Shown: piece after piece, positions 17,521-27,482 of the stretch | Numbering within the stretch: position 1 is the stretch's first letter | How the letters are laid out: each line of letters starts with the position of its first letter | Assembly: GCF_005217455.1 (NCBI RefSeq) | Contig: NZ_SZPQ01000002.1 | Span: 62,001-126,000 of the forward strand | Source: Martelella alba | GTDB taxonomy: Bacteria > Pseudomonadota > Gammaproteobacteria > Enterobacterales > Enterobacteriaceae | Length of the DNA stretch: 64,000 nt | Reading direction: 5' to 3' | Program-made: the position numbers and the translations under genes | Notes under the pieces: model-generated | Told to the model about the DNA's origin: nothing | Seen by the model: only the letters and a program-made list of their open reading frames with translations | The model's database searches: none

Positions 17521-19137
17521 TCAGTGTTTGAGTATATACAGGGTCTGACTGTAGGCGACGTCTTCGGGGTTAGTGATGGGGTAACCCTTGACCCAAGGCT
17601 TGATTAACCGGCCGTTGGTATATTGATAGAGCGGCGCGATGGGCGCCTGTTCGGCCAGAAGGGTTTCCGCCTGATTGTAATCCTCCTCCAGTCGAGTCGG
17701 GTTGGTTTGTCGGCTGGCTTGCTCCAGCAACCGGTCATATTGCGGGTCGGAGAATTTGGCGATATTGCCGCTATGAGCCGAGGTCAACAGGGTCAGGAAG
17801 GTGGATGGCTCGTTGTAGTCGCCGACCCAGGACGCGCGCACCACATCGAAGTTGCCGGTATTGCGGCTATCGATATAGGTTTTCCACTCCTGATTGACCA
17901 ACTTGACGTTGACGCCAAGTTTTTTCTTCCACATAGAAGCAATGGCGATAGCGATTTTTTCGTGGATTTCCGAGGTGTTATACAGCAAAGTCAGCGTTAG
18001 CGGTTTTTGCGGACCGTAGCCCGCCGCGGCCATCAGCACTTTTGCCTGGGCATCCAGTTCCCCCTGGGAATGTTGTTGCAGATAGCTGGGAGTCGGCTTG
18101 AAACCGGCGGTCACATCCGGCGTGAAATGCCAAGCCGGTTTCTCCCCGGTACCCAGCACTTTTTCGGCGATAATCCGCCGGTCGATGGCGTAAGACAGCG
18201 CTTTGCGGACCCGTACATCGCTGGTGGGCGGGCGCCGGGTATTGAACGCATAATAATAGGTGCCCAGTTGATCAGGGGTATAAACCTGGCCGGGAATATC
18301 CCGCATCAGTTGCTGATAACGGTTTTTCGGAAAAGATTCGGTGATATCGATACCATTGGCCAAATAACGGTTCAGGGCGGCGCTTTCCTGGTTGATGGGC
18401 ACAAACGTCACCTGGGTCAGTACGGTATGACGATGGTCCCAATAATAGGGATTGGGCGTGAGCACCAGTTTTTCATTCACCACCCGCTGTTGCAATTGGA
18501 AAGCGCCATTGCCCACAAGATTACCGACCTTGGTCCAGGCGTCGCCGTATTTCTCCACCGTGGCTCGGTGAACCGGATAAAGGCTGAAATTGGCGGCCAG
18601 GCTGGCGAAATATGGCACCGGTTTGTCCAACGTCACTTTCAATGTGTAGTCATCGGGAGCGCTGACCCCCAGCCGATCGGGGGGCAGCTTGCCGGCGATG
18701 ATATCGCCGGCGTTGGCCAAACCGGCCAGTTCGGCGAACCAGGCAAAGGTGGAATGGTTTTTCGGATCCGCCAGCCGGCGCCAGCTATACACGAAATCCT
18801 CTGCGGTGACAGGGTCACCATTGGACCAGCGGGCATCATGCCGCAGATGAAAGACATAGGTTCGATTGTCGTTGGTCTGCCAGCTTAACGCCACGCCGGG
18901 GACGGGCCGGCCATGCGGGTCTTCGTTGACCAGTCCTTCGAACACATCGCGGATAACCTGGGCCTCGGGCAAACCGACCGCCTGAATGGGGTCGAGCGAG
19001 GCGGGTTCATCCTTAATATGCCGGACGATATGCTGCTGCTGGGCCAGTTGTGCGCCCGGCGGTACCGTGGCGGACTGGGCAAAGCCGCAGACCGCCAACA
19101 TCAGCGAAGCGCAAAGCGCGTATTTCAACCCCGTCAT
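17521..19137 (-). CDS. mppA: Periplasmic murein-tripeptide-binding protein MppA
   Basis: The 538-residue solute-binding protein of the OppA family has a signal peptide (MTGLKYALCASLMLAVCG) cleaved after AQSA. It matches E. coli MppA (537) in length and context. MppA binds L-Ala-D-Glu-meso-diaminopimelate for import through the Opp permease during cell-wall recycling. AAGGA lies seven bases before the ATG at 19137; the longer frame from 19320 is not conserved. It is divergent from mpaA, whose product splits the same tripeptide, and near ycjG, whose product epimerises the released dipeptide. OppA itself is the main alternative. Confidence 0.85.
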   Translation of the reverse strand: MTGLKYALCASLMLAVCGFAQSATVPPGAQLAQQQHIVRHIKDEPASLDPIQAVGLPEAQVIRDVFEGLVNEDPHGRPVPGVALSWQTNDNRTYVFHLRHDARWSNGDPVTAEDFVYSWRRLADPKNHSTFAWFAELAGLANAGDIIAGKLPPDRLGVSAPDDYTLKVTLDKPVPYFASLAANFSLYPVHRATVEKYGDAWTKVGNLVGNGAFQLQQRVVNEKLVLTPNPYYWDHRHTVLTQVTFVPINQESAALNRYLANGIDITESFPKNRYQQLMRDIPGQVYTPDQLGTYYYAFNTRRPPTSDVRVRKALSYAIDRRIIAEKVLGTGEKPAWHFTPDVTAGFKPTPSYLQQHSQGELDAQAKVLMAAAGYGPQKPLTLTLLYNTSEIHEKIAIAIASMWKKKLGVNVKLVNQEWKTYIDSRNTGNFDVVRASWVGDYNEPSTFLTLLTSAHSGNIAKFSDPQYDRLLEQASRQTNPTRLEEDYNQAETLLAEQAPIAPLYQYTNGRLIKPWVKGYPITNPEDVAYSQTLYILKH

Positions 19138-19395
19138 AAGCTTATCCTTACCATAATCATCGGTTAGCCAACGCCCCATCCCACGGGCGAGACGCCTTAA
19201 AAAATGCGACATAACGCCGTCAACCCAGAGACGACTTGAAGCAGGACGGATATACCATGATAGTATCTGTATCCCAATGTTATTTTTCGTCGCCGGGTTC
19301 GCGTTACGGCAAATCGACACGGCCGCAGGTTGCCCTACGGCAGAAACGCCCCGTAAATGTCACCTTGCGGCACCACGGCGACCAAGCGAGTCTTT

Positions 19396-20103
19396 ATGGC
19401 CTTTCTCAAGCCGCGCGCCGAGCGCGGCAAACTGCCTTTTGCGGGCACAGCCTACGGACAATCTGTCCTGGGGGCGCCATTACTGTTTTTCCCCGCGGCA
19501 TACGCCTCCCGCGACAGCGGATTGATTATCGCCGGCACCCACGGCGACGAAACCGCAAGCGTTGTGGCGTTGTCCTGCGCTTTGCGCGCGCTCGGCGCCG
19601 AGCCGAGCCGCCATCATCTCATCCTGGCGGTCAATCCGGACGGCTGCCAGTTGGGATTACGGGCCAACGCCAACGGCGTCGACCTGAACCGCAACTTCCC
19701 GGCCAACAACTGGCGGCCGGGGGATACGCATTACCGCTGGAGCGGTGAAAGCGAGGCGCGGGACGTGGCGCTATCCGCCGGCGCCGGTCCGGGTTCCGAG
19801 CCGGAGACCCGCGCCTTGTGCCGATTGATACATCATCTGGCGCCGGCCTGGGCGGTTTCTTTTCACGAGCCGCTGGCTTGCGTCGAACAGCGGGAAAGAT
19901 CGCCGCTCGCCCAGTGGCTGGCGCAACGGCTGGCGCTGCCCCTGGTGGATGACGTCGGCTACGCCACGCCGGGCTCCTTCGGCAGTTGGTGCGCCGATAA
20001 CGCCTTACCGTGCATTACCGTCGAGCTGCCCGCGATCTCGCCGGACAGCGCCACCCAAACGCATCTGTCCGCTCTGGCGGCGCTATTGACCTACCTGCCT
20101 TAA
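19396..20103 (+). CDS. mpaA: Murein tripeptide amidase MpaA
   Basis: The 235-residue zinc carboxypeptidase has GTHGDE supplying two zinc ligands, SFHEP supplying the third, and the conserved block LILAVNPDGCQLGLRANANG. It hydrolyses L-Ala-gamma-D-Glu-meso-Dap to L-Ala-D-Glu and Dap in the cytosol. ATG 19396 (MAFLKPRAERG) corresponds to the E. coli N-terminus (PRAERG); the longer frame from 19357 is unsupported. Its stop shares a TTAA with the opposing ycjG stop. Confidence 0.93.
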   Translation: MAFLKPRAERGKLPFAGTAYGQSVLGAPLLFFPAAYASRDSGLIIAGTHGDETASVVALSCALRALGAEPSRHHLILAVNPDGCQLGLRANANGVDLNRNFPANNWRPGDTHYRWSGESEARDVALSAGAGPGSEPETRALCRLIHHLAPAWAVSFHEPLACVEQRERSPLAQWLAQRLALPLVDDVGYATPGSFGSWCADNALPCITVELPAISPDSATQTHLSALAALLTYLP

Positions 20104-21083
20104 CCTGTTTGGTCCGAAGATAAGTCGATGGCGCCGCAACCGAAATTTAATCGCGGTTCGGCATCCGACTTCAGCCAGGTCGGCCCGTCGAGGTCAACGA
20201 AACGCGCCGCCGGGACAAGGGGCAATGCGGCGCGTATGGCCCGTGAAGTGCAAAGCATGCAGCCGAGCATGATGCCGAAGCCTTGTTCCTGCGCCTGGCG
20301 CGCCAGCAACAAAGCTTCCGTCAGGCCGCCGGTTTTGTCCAGTTTGATATTGACCATTTCGTAGCTGTCCTTTAGGGCAGGCAACTGACGCCGGGTGTGG
20401 CAGCTTTCGTCGGCGCAAACGGGCAGCGGATGGACGAAGTGTTGCAGAGCGGTATCCTGATCCGCCGGAAGCGGCTGTTCAAGCATCGCGACCCCGAGAT
20501 CCGCCAGCAACTGGCAGCGGGCGGCCAGCCCCTCCGGATGCCAGGCCTCGTTGGCGTCGACAATCAGGTCGGCGTCAGGCACGGCGGCGCGGATCGCCAC
20601 CATGCGCTCGGTGATCAACCGGTCATCCAGCTTGATCTTGAGCAGGCGCGCGCCCCGCTGCCAATAACTCGCCGCGGCCTCGGCCATGGCCTCCGGCTCG
20701 CCGATACTGAGCGTTTGCGCCATCGCGACCTGTGTCGGCAGCGCAACGCCGGCGTATTCCGCCAGCGTCCGACCGGCGAGACGGCGTTCCAAATCCCATA
20801 ACGCGCAGTCCAGCGCGTTACGCGCCGCTCCGGGCGGCAACAATTGTTGCAATGCCTGGCGATCGGCCCCCCGCTCCACGGAAGGCGCCGCGGCGGCGAG
20901 CTGCGCCAGTACGGATTGTTCGCTCTCGCCATAGCGGGGATAAGGCGTGCATTCTCCCACCCCGAGCATGCCGTCCTGCTCCACCTCCGCCACCACAACT
21001 CTGGCCTCGGTGCGGCTGCCGCGTGAAATCACGAACGGGGTATGCAACGGCCAGGCTTCGGCATAAAAACGCGTCACTCTCAT
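20100..21083 (-). CDS. ycjG: L-Ala-D/L-Glu epimerase YcjG
   Basis: The 327-residue enolase-superfamily enzyme has Lys in LLKIKLD, acid residues in DANEAW, MLEQPLP and CADESCH, and the second catalytic Lys in NIKLDKTGG. It interconverts L-Ala-D-Glu and L-Ala-L-Glu so that the dipeptide from murein can be degraded. GAGGA lies eight bases before the ATG. It converges on mpaA with four shared bases, the same arrangement as the E. coli recycling cluster. Confidence 0.95.
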   Translation of the reverse strand: MRVTRFYAEAWPLHTPFVISRGSRTEARVVVAEVEQDGMLGVGECTPYPRYGESEQSVLAQLAAAAPSVERGADRQALQQLLPPGAARNALDCALWDLERRLAGRTLAEYAGVALPTQVAMAQTLSIGEPEAMAEAAASYWQRGARLLKIKLDDRLITERMVAIRAAVPDADLIVDANEAWHPEGLAARCQLLADLGVAMLEQPLPADQDTALQHFVHPLPVCADESCHTRRQLPALKDSYEMVNIKLDKTGGLTEALLLARQAQEQGFGIMLGCMLCTSRAIRAALPLVPAARFVDLDGPTWLKSDAEPRLNFGCGAIDLSSDQTG

Positions 21084-21230
21084 TAAAGGGTCCTCGGCGC
21101 ATGCCGGTCAGAACGAGCCGGCGCATTAAAGCTAATTAAATTAGAAAGTTATTATTGATAAATAATGGCTGTCACCGTTTTTCGGCATCTTTTACACTCC
21201 CCTGGAGTCAGACCAAACAAGGACCCCAGC

Positions 21231-21743
21231 ATGTCAAGGACAGTCTATTTTCAGGGTAAGCCGTTCAGGGTAGCGGATACGTTGCCGCGACGCGGGCAAA
21301 CGGCCAGAGACTTTTCATTGGTCGCCAAGGATTTATCGGATATTACGTTAAACAACCATGCGGGCAAACGCAAGGTGATGAATATCTTCCCCAGCATTGA
21401 TACCGCCATTTGTGCGGCGACGGTGCGACGATTTGATGAGATGGCCGCATGTCTGGCCGAAACCGTGGTGCTATGCATTTCGGCCGATTTGCCGTTCGCC
21501 CAATCCCGCTTTTGCGGCGCGCAGGGCCTTCACCGTGTCGTGACCCTGTCGACTCTGCGCGACGCACATTTCAAAAGCGCTTATGGCGTGGATATCCTCG
21601 ACGGGCCGCTTAAGGGTTTAACCGCCAGGGCAAGCCTCGTTCTAGACGAACATGACCGGGTGATATACAGCCACATGGCGGATGACATTATCGACGAGCC
21701 CCCCTACGAGGACATCTGGACGGCGGCCAGACGCGGCGTCTGA
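21231..21743 (+). CDS. tpx: Thiol peroxidase Tpx
   Basis: The 170-residue peroxiredoxin has the peroxidatic Cys61 in [11 protein letters not shown] and the resolving Cys95 in SRFCGA, exactly as in E. coli Tpx. It reduces hydrogen peroxide and lipid hydroperoxides with thioredoxin. The ATG at 21231 has AAGGA eight bases upstream; the frame opens earlier at 21165 without support. It converges with tyrR (12 bases between stops) and is divergent from ycjG. Confidence 0.96.
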   Translation: MSRTVYFQGKPFRVADTLPRRGQTARDFSLVAKDLSDITLNNHAGKRKVMNIFPSIDTAICAATVRRFDEMAACLAETVVLCISADLPFAQSRFCGAQGLHRVVTLSTLRDAHFKSAYGVDILDGPLKGLTARASLVLDEHDRVIYSHMADDIIDEPPYEDIWTAARRGV

Positions 21744-21755
21744 CCGGCCGTCGGC

Positions 21756-23327
21756 TCAACCTTCCTCGTCCTCGCCGGATTTTCGCGCGTTCAGGCCGTA
21801 TTCACGCAGCTTATTGGCAATGGCGGTGTGGGATACGCCTAACCTTTTAGCCAGCTTGCGCGTGCTGGGATAAGCCTGGTAGAGCCGGGTCAGTACCGAT
21901 CGCTCGAAGCGCTTACTGATATCGTCAAGGGATCCGTCCAACGACTGCTCGACGACGGCGGCCGTGGAGGAAAGCTCCGGCAGCTCGATGTCGCCCGTAT
22001 CCAGGACCCGGCCTTCCGACTGCGCCATGGCGCGATAGATGATATTCTTGAGTTGCCGGACGTTGCCGGGCCAAGCGTACTGGACAAGCATGGCCGTCAG
22101 CGCCGGCGTCGGCCTGGGTCTGGGCACCCCCTGCTCGTCGCAAAACTGCGCGATAAACAGCGACGCCAGCGGCATGATATCGTCCGGCCGGTCGCGAAGC
22201 GGCGGCAGCTCAAGGGTCAGGACGTTGAGGCGGTAATACAAATCCTCGCGAAACTGGCCATGACGGACCAATTCCAGCAAATTCTTCTGGGTCGCGCAGT
22301 AAACCCGCACATCCACATGCATCTCTTGATCCTCGCCCACCCGCCGGAATGTGCCGTCATTGAGAAAACGCAGCAGCTTGGCCTGCATTCTGGGCGACAT
22401 TTCGCCTATCTCGTCAAGCAACACCGAACCGCCCCCCGCCTGTTCGAAAAACCCCTTTTTGCTTTCCAGCGCATTGGGGTAAGCGCCGGCGGCATGGCCG
22501 AACAATTCGCTTTCCGCCACATCATCCGGCAGCGCGGCGCAATTAAGCGCCAGAAAGGGCCGTTTACCCCGGGCGCTGCGCAAATGGCAGGCATGGGCCA
22601 GCAAATCCTTACCGGTGCCGGTTTCACCCATAATCAGCAACGGCGCGTCGAGCATGGCCAGCTTGCGCGCTTTCTCCACCACCTGGCGCATTTTGGCGCT
22701 GGCGGCGATGATATGACCAAATTCCCGATCGTCGTTCGGATTGACCTCCTGTAATTGCCGGCCCATGCGCACGGCGGATTTAAGCATGATCACCCCGCCG
22801 GCCGCCGCGGGATTGCCCGCGTCATCCGCCAGTTCAAGGGGCGTGATTTCCAGGAAATAGTCCTGTCCCTGCAACAAAAGGCGCTGGTGGTGGAAAGCCG
22901 GCCGCTCCCCTTCCAGCCAACGGGCGGCGTTGAACCCGCTTATCAGCCCGGCGACGGGTTGATGGCTCAGGGTCTCCTCCGTCAGATTGAAGAGGTCGCA
23001 CGCCGCCTGATTGGCCAGTTCCACCCGCCCTTTGCCATCAATGGACAATACCGGTTCCGGTATGGCGGCCAGCAGCGCTTCCAGGGCGCGATGCCGCCGT
23101 TCGCAAGGCATGAACGCCACGGTCCGCACATCGGCTACGCCAGGGATGAGGCGGATGTCGGCCATCAACGCGGGAAAATCCCCCGCTTCGCGAAAAATGA
23201 AATTAAGATAAACCCGGCCGGCGGGATCCAGGTCGATACCGCGCAAGTCGCTGTGCCGCGCGGCCAGCAAATCCAGCAACTCCCTCACCAGACCGGGCCG
23301 GTCCTGGCATATGACTTCCAAACGCAT
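21756..23327 (-). CDS. tyrR: Transcriptional regulator TyrR
   Basis: The 523-residue regulator of aromatic amino acid genes has an ACT domain (1-75), a PAS domain (about 78-190), an AAA+ ATPase with Walker A GETGTGKD (234-241), and a C-terminal Fis-type helix-turn-helix (STRKLAKRLGVSHTAIANKL). The sigma-54 contact loop reads GAYPNA (281-286) in place of GAFTGA, as in E. coli TyrR, so it works with sigma-70. AGAGG precedes the ATG. It lies 104 bases downstream of ycjF. Confidence 0.96.
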   Translation of the reverse strand: MRLEVICQDRPGLVRELLDLLAARHSDLRGIDLDPAGRVYLNFIFREAGDFPALMADIRLIPGVADVRTVAFMPCERRHRALEALLAAIPEPVLSIDGKGRVELANQAACDLFNLTEETLSHQPVAGLISGFNAARWLEGERPAFHHQRLLLQGQDYFLEITPLELADDAGNPAAAGGVIMLKSAVRMGRQLQEVNPNDDREFGHIIAASAKMRQVVEKARKLAMLDAPLLIMGETGTGKDLLAHACHLRSARGKRPFLALNCAALPDDVAESELFGHAAGAYPNALESKKGFFEQAGGGSVLLDEIGEMSPRMQAKLLRFLNDGTFRRVGEDQEMHVDVRVYCATQKNLLELVRHGQFREDLYYRLNVLTLELPPLRDRPDDIMPLASLFIAQFCDEQGVPRPRPTPALTAMLVQYAWPGNVRQLKNIIYRAMAQSEGRVLDTGDIELPELSSTAAVVEQSLDGSLDDISKRFERSVLTRLYQAYPSTRKLAKRLGVSHTAIANKLREYGLNARKSGEDEEG

Positions 23328-23431
23328 CTCGCGCCTCTTAACCGATTAAGGCAGACCATAGGCTATCATACGTTGCGACACGGCCGGGATGAAGCTGTCC
23401 GTCACAAAAAGTTGACAGATGGAAAGTCTTT

Positions 23432-24487
23432 TTAACCCTCGCGGCGCGGGGAGGCGTTAGGTTGTTCCAGCAGGGATTTCAATCGTTCGAGCAACTCGCG
23501 CCGGTAATCCCCCAGGCGCGGCTTGTCATCATCCAGCCACGGCAGGGGACGGCAAAGCTCCATGGCCTTAACCCCCAGCCGAGCCGTTAACAAACCGGCC
23601 CCCATACCCTGAGCGGCCCGGGCCGATAACCGCGCGGCCAAATCCTGCGACATCCAATCCATACCCACCTCCCTCACCCATTCGCCGACCCCGGCGAAAG
23701 CGATATTCAGCATCACCAGCCGTAGCAGACGGATACGGCTGAAGTAACCGATTTCAATACCGTATACCGCCGCGATGCGATTGATTAACCGTAAATTACG
23801 CCAGGCGATGAAACCCATATCCACCACCGCCAGCGGACTGACGGCGATCAGTAGGGCGGATTCCGCCGCGTACCGGCTGATTTCCCGTCTGGCCCGACGA
23901 TCGATGAGCGGCTGGACCATTTTTGCGTAGAGAATGACGATTTCCCGGTCGCTATGGGTATCCTGCAAAGCGGCCAGCCAGGGTTTCAGTACCGGGTGCT
24001 GTAGCTCGAATCCGGCACGGGCGGCCAGTTGCAGGCAAAAATCCCGCCCACGGCCAAGACCGTGGCTGTGCAACAGTTCGCCGGCGTGATCGCGCTCTTG
24101 CGCCCGTTGCCGCAAACGATACAGGCGCCGCCATTCCCCCGCCAGCGAACCGATACCGGCCAACGCCGCCATGGCGCCGGCCGCCAGGCCGCCCAGCGCG
24201 AACCATTCCTGCTGCTGCCAGGCCCGGACGAACCACAGCGCGCCCTGCGCCAGTGCGCTGACGAGAAACAGCGCGGCGGCGGCCATCAGCAGACGCCGCC
24301 ATGGACGCGGCCGGGGGCGCAGCGCCGTATCCAGCCACTGTTCGGGGGGCGCGTCAGGGGCGTCGTCCGGCAGCGGCTGGAAAAGCGCCGCCTGCTCCGC
24401 CGCGAAGGACTTCGCCCCGCGCAGCGACGGCTGTTGCGGCTCGCTGTCCGGCGTGAAATCGATACGCGGCCGTATGGGATCGTTCAT
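23432..24487 (-). CDS. ycjF: Inner-membrane protein YcjF (DUF697)
   Basis: The 351-residue protein has two central hydrophobic segments ([20 protein letters not shown], then [20 protein letters not shown]). The soluble C-terminal part ([28 protein letters not shown]) is typical of the YcjF/DUF697 family. Its start overlaps the ycjX stop by ATGA, so the two are coupled. In E. coli the pair belongs to the PspF-controlled stress regulon. Molecular function unknown. Confidence 0.92.
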   Translation of the reverse strand: MNDPIRPRIDFTPDSEPQQPSLRGAKSFAAEQAALFQPLPDDAPDAPPEQWLDTALRPRPRPWRRLLMAAAALFLVSALAQGALWFVRAWQQQEWFALGGLAAGAMAALAGIGSLAGEWRRLYRLRQRAQERDHAGELLHSHGLGRGRDFCLQLAARAGFELQHPVLKPWLAALQDTHSDREIVILYAKMVQPLIDRRARREISRYAAESALLIAVSPLAVVDMGFIAWRNLRLINRIAAVYGIEIGYFSRIRLLRLVMLNIAFAGVGEWVREVGMDWMSQDLAARLSARAAQGMGAGLLTARLGVKAMELCRPLPWLDDDKPRLGDYRRELLERLKSLLEQPNASPRREG

Positions 24488-25869
24488 CGCAATTTATCCC
24501 CCAGTAAAAATTCCATCGCGCTATCCATCCGAATATGCGGCACGGCCTCGTCGGGATTCATTTCCCGCGGCCGGAACTGCGCGAAGCGAAAACCCTGCCT
24601 GAGCCAAAACGCCGCTTCCGGCAGACGGGAAGGCACTTCCCCGGGATAGCAGGTCAGCGGCTGATGATCTTCAAGGCCAATGCCGGTGAGGGCCGGCACG
24701 GCCTGCCCGTCCGCCTGTACCGTGCCCCCCCGGGTGGCCTGTACCGAGGCCAGCCCGAGGCAATCCATGGCGACGCCATCAAAGGCGGCGTTGGCCCAGG
24801 CTTGTCGAATGACATTTTGCAGCAGCGCCACCAGATTGGCGTGCTGATCGGCGGTGATATGATCGGCTTTGGTGGCGGCGAAGAGCAATTTATCAATGCG
24901 GGGCGCGAACAGCCGCCGATACAGCGTCCGTTTACCATAGTGAAAACTTTCCATCAGTTTTCCCAGGGTATATCGCATGTCGTCAAAGGCCTGCGGGCCG
25001 CTATTGAGGGCCTGCAGGCAGTCCACCAGCACAATTTGGCGATCAAAACCGGCAAAGTGGTTTTTATAGAATCCGCCCACCACATGCCGGCAATAATACC
25101 GGTATCGCTCGCGCAGCATGCCGATATTGGTGGTTTTCGACGCCTGGGCCAGGTGCGGTATCGGCGTATCGCCTTTTATCGGCCAGGGGAAAAATTGCAG
25201 CGCTGGCGCATCGGCCAACTCGCCGGGCAAAATAAAACGCCCCGGCTGAATGAAATACCACCCGTGCTGTTTGCAGCGCAGCAGGTAACGGGTATAGTCG
25301 GCGGCGATCCGCGCCAGTTGCCGTTCGTCGGCCGGCGCCAGCGGATCGAGCGCGGCGCAGCCGGACAACCATGGCTCGGCCCAGGCAATGCGATCGCCTT
25401 TTAACAGCGCGGACATCTGTTCGGACCAGCCCGCGTAATCCAACGCCAGCATCGGTAAATCCAGCAGCCATTCTCCAGGATAATCGACGATTTCCAGAAA
25501 CAGCGTGCCGGTTTCCCTGAAATGGCGCCACAAGGCGTCCCGCGGCCGGAAACGCAAGGCCAGTTGCATCTCGCTGACTCCCTGCGTCGGCGATGGCCAG
25601 GCCGGGGGGCGTCCGTGCAAAGCGGCCAGCCCCTCGTCATAAGCGAACCGCGATAAGCCGAGATGGCGTTGCGGCACCCGGCGGGCGCCCAGCAAGCGCC
25701 CCTCCCGGACCGCCGAGAACAGCGGCAAGCGCGCGCCGTCGCGCGCCATGAGCAATTGATTGACCAGCGAGGTGATAAATGCGGTTTTACCGCTGCGGCT
25801 TAATCCGGTAACCGCGAGCCGAAGATGGCGATCCAGCCCGCGATTCACCCATTGGCTAAGAGCATCCAT
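24484..25869 (-). CDS. ycjX: P-loop NTPase YcjX (DUF463)
   Basis: The 461-residue putative nucleotide-binding protein has a Walker A-like GLSRSGKT (22-29) and the family motif [15 protein letters not shown]. It is similar in length to E. coli YcjX (465). It starts only 28 bases after the pspC stop, so here it is likely transcribed with pspABC. E. coli separates the two groups by pspDE and the ycjM-W genes. The role is unknown beyond membership of the phage-shock regulon. Confidence 0.93.
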   Translation of the reverse strand: MDALSQWVNRGLDRHLRLAVTGLSRSGKTAFITSLVNQLLMARDGARLPLFSAVREGRLLGARRVPQRHLGLSRFAYDEGLAALHGRPPAWPSPTQGVSEMQLALRFRPRDALWRHFRETGTLFLEIVDYPGEWLLDLPMLALDYAGWSEQMSALLKGDRIAWAEPWLSGCAALDPLAPADERQLARIAADYTRYLLRCKQHGWYFIQPGRFILPGELADAPALQFFPWPIKGDTPIPHLAQASKTTNIGMLRERYRYYCRHVVGGFYKNHFAGFDRQIVLVDCLQALNSGPQAFDDMRYTLGKLMESFHYGKRTLYRRLFAPRIDKLLFAATKADHITADQHANLVALLQNVIRQAWANAAFDGVAMDCLGLASVQATRGGTVQADGQAVPALTGIGLEDHQPLTCYPGEVPSRLPEAAFWLRQGFRFAQFRPREMNPDEAVPHIRMDSAMEFLLGDKLR

Positions 25870-25897
25870 TCCAGGGTCCCATCACAAGAATATGGCG

Positions 25898-26266
25898 TTA
25901 TAACTGCCGAAAGCGGTTTCTGAGGCCAAAGGCATCGGAGGTGACGTAGCGCTCAATTTGGCGCAATTGCCGCTCATCTTCCCGCAGTCGCCCCTCCAGC
26001 ATATCCAGTTGTTGTCCGGCCGTCATCCGCGACGGCGTCGGCGTGTCGCCCGGCGCCGGCTCAAGCCACCAGGCCAGCGCCAGATAAACCAGCACCGTCG
26101 GCATAAACAGACCGAAAATCATCGACAGGACGGTAATAATGCGCACCAGCCGCACCGGGACATCCAGATAACACGCCACTCCGGCGCATACCCCCCGGAT
26201 CATCCCCTCGTCCGGCCGGCGGTACAGTCGCTTGCCGCGGTAAACCCCGTTCGCGCGAGCGTTCAT
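25898..26266 (-). CDS. pspC: Phage-shock protein C
   Basis: The 122-residue PspC domain protein has GMIRGVCAGVACYLDVPVRL, a central membrane helix and the conserved C-terminus ERYVTSDAFGLRNRFRQL. It is the membrane sensor that with PspB recruits PspA when the inner membrane is damaged. ATG 26266 has GGAG eight bases upstream, inside the end of pspB, and lies one base after the pspB stop. pspD is absent. Confidence 0.95.
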   Translation of the reverse strand: MNARANGVYRGKRLYRRPDEGMIRGVCAGVACYLDVPVRLVRIITVLSMIFGLFMPTVLVYLALAWWLEPAPGDTPTPSRMTAGQQLDMLEGRLREDERQLRQIERYVTSDAFGLRNRFRQL

Positions 26267-26267
26267 G

Positions 26268-26498
26268 CTATTGTCTCCAACCGGGATGCTGGGCATCAAG
26301 GATATCTTCCAATGCGCGGATTCGTCCTTGCATGCGTTGCGCCTCTTCTGTCAGACGCTCCAGGCGTTTGGCGTCCTCCGCCTGGATAAGCGACCCCTGC
26401 CGGCGACGGCTGTTATAGTGCAACCACAGCCACACCGGCGCCACAAACAGCAAAAAAACCGTCAGCGCTATGGCGAGCAAAATAGACAGGGCAAGCAT
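26268..26498 (-). CDS. pspB: Phage-shock protein B
   Basis: The 76-residue protein has an N-terminal membrane helix (ALTVFLLFVAPVWLWLHY), a basic segment and a coiled-coil tail (LERLTEEAQRMQGRIRALE) ending HPGWRQ, as in PspB. It works with PspC as the membrane sensor of the stress response. ATG 26498 has AAGGAG at five bases; a GTG two codons earlier is less likely. Confidence 0.94.
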   Translation of the reverse strand: MLALSILLAIALTVFLLFVAPVWLWLHYNSRRRQGSLIQAEDAKRLERLTEEAQRMQGRIRALEDILDAQHPGWRQ

Positions 26499-26613
26499 GA
26501 TCACTCCTTATTATTGATATAGTCGTCATATTTTACGGTGTCGCTTTGATGGATAGACTGGGCAGTAGCCGGGCTCCGGCGAGACAGCGTCCGGTATCGC
26601 AGCGGCGGCCCGT

Positions 26614-27279
26614 TCATTCGATTTTATTCATTTTTTCTTTTAATGCCGCCAACTGCCGGCTGATCTCCTCATCGGCCTTGAGCTCGGCGAATTGCTGATC
26701 CAGTGTTTTCTGCTTGCCGAAACCGACGCTTTCGGCTTCCGCCTCCATATGATCGATGCGCCGTTCGAATTGGGCGAACCTGGCCATGGCCTCATCGATT
26801 TTACCGCTATCCAGTTGCCGGCGGATATCCCGGGAAGAGGCGGCGGCCTGATGGCGCAACAGCAGGGTTTTCTGCCGGGCGCGGGTTTCCGCCAGCTTGT
26901 TTTCCAGCTCGCCGATTTCACGTTTCATCCGCTCAAGGGTTTCATCAATGACCGTGGCATCCTGTTCCAGTGCGGCGGCCAGATTGGCCAGCCGCTGTTT
27001 TTCCAGCAAGGCCGCCCGGGCCAGATCTTCCCGTTGTTTAACCAGCGCCAGTTCGGCCTTGGACTGCCATTCCTCCTGTTGCGCGCGCGCCTGCGCCAAA
27101 CGCCGCTGTAGCTGCTTTTTCTCCGCCATCGCCTGCGCGGAGGTGGTGCGCACTTCGACCAGGGTATCTTCCATTTCCTGGATCATTAGCCGCACCATTT
27201 TTTCCGGGTCCTCCGCTTTGTCCAGCAACGCATTGATGTTAGCGTTAACGATATCGGTAAAACGTGAAAAAATACCCAT
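26614..27279 (-). CDS. pspA: Phage-shock protein A
   Basis: The 221-residue ESCRT-III-like coiled-coil protein matches E. coli PspA throughout: [20 protein letters not shown] at the start and [20 protein letters not shown] near the end. PspA binds and restrains PspF in the resting state, and coats damaged inner membrane under stress to prevent proton leakage. Transcription comes from the sigma-54 promoter at 27361. ATG 27279 follows GGAGAAACAGGCA and gives the family N-terminus. Confidence 0.97.
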   Translation of the reverse strand: MGIFSRFTDIVNANINALLDKAEDPEKMVRLMIQEMEDTLVEVRTTSAQAMAEKKQLQRRLAQARAQQEEWQSKAELALVKQREDLARAALLEKQRLANLAAALEQDATVIDETLERMKREIGELENKLAETRARQKTLLLRHQAAASSRDIRRQLDSGKIDEAMARFAQFERRIDHMEAEAESVGFGKQKTLDQQFAELKADEEISRQLAALKEKMNKIE

Positions 27280-27360
27280 TGCCTGTTTCTCCATGATTAT
27301 CGGATAACCACCGTGGGCGCCGGTTTCGACGGCCCTTACGGTCTGTTGCCCTTACTCTCT

Positions 27361-27377
27361 AACAAATACCGTGCCAA
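27361..27377 (-). promoter_or_regulatory. Sigma-54 promoter of pspABC
   Basis: The minus-strand TTGGCACGGTATTTGTT fits the -24/-12 consensus TGGCAC-N5-TTGC with one late mismatch. It lies about 80 bases before pspA, as expected for PspF-activated transcription. Confidence 0.88.
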
Positions 27378-27391
27378 AAAACAGAAACTCT

Positions 27392-27404
27392 TAATCTATT
27401 GATT
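27392..27404 (-). promoter_or_regulatory. IHF binding site in the pspA-pspF control region
   Basis: AATCAATAGATTA on the minus strand matches WATCAA-N4-TTR fully. It stands between the sigma-54 promoter and pspF, where IHF bends DNA to bring PspF bound upstream to the polymerase. Confidence 0.75.
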
Positions 27405-27443
27405 TTCAATACGATTGACAATTGCGCTTTCGCTAAGATCGGC

Positions 27444-27449
27444 TATAGT
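27444..27449 (+). promoter_or_regulatory. Candidate pspF -10 element
   Basis: TATAGT lies 34 bases before the pspF ATG. A weak TTGCGC at 27422-27427 gives a 16-base spacer. The upstream TTGACA at 27415 is too far away. Confidence 0.4.
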
Positions 27450-27482
27450 GATGAGAAATGCCAATAATAAGCGAATTTCACC

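Noticed and set aside
21966-22760. Degenerate sigma-54 contact loop in tyrR as a sign of decay
   Set aside because: GAYPNA in place of GAFTGA is normal for TyrR, which acts with sigma-70 RNA polymerase.
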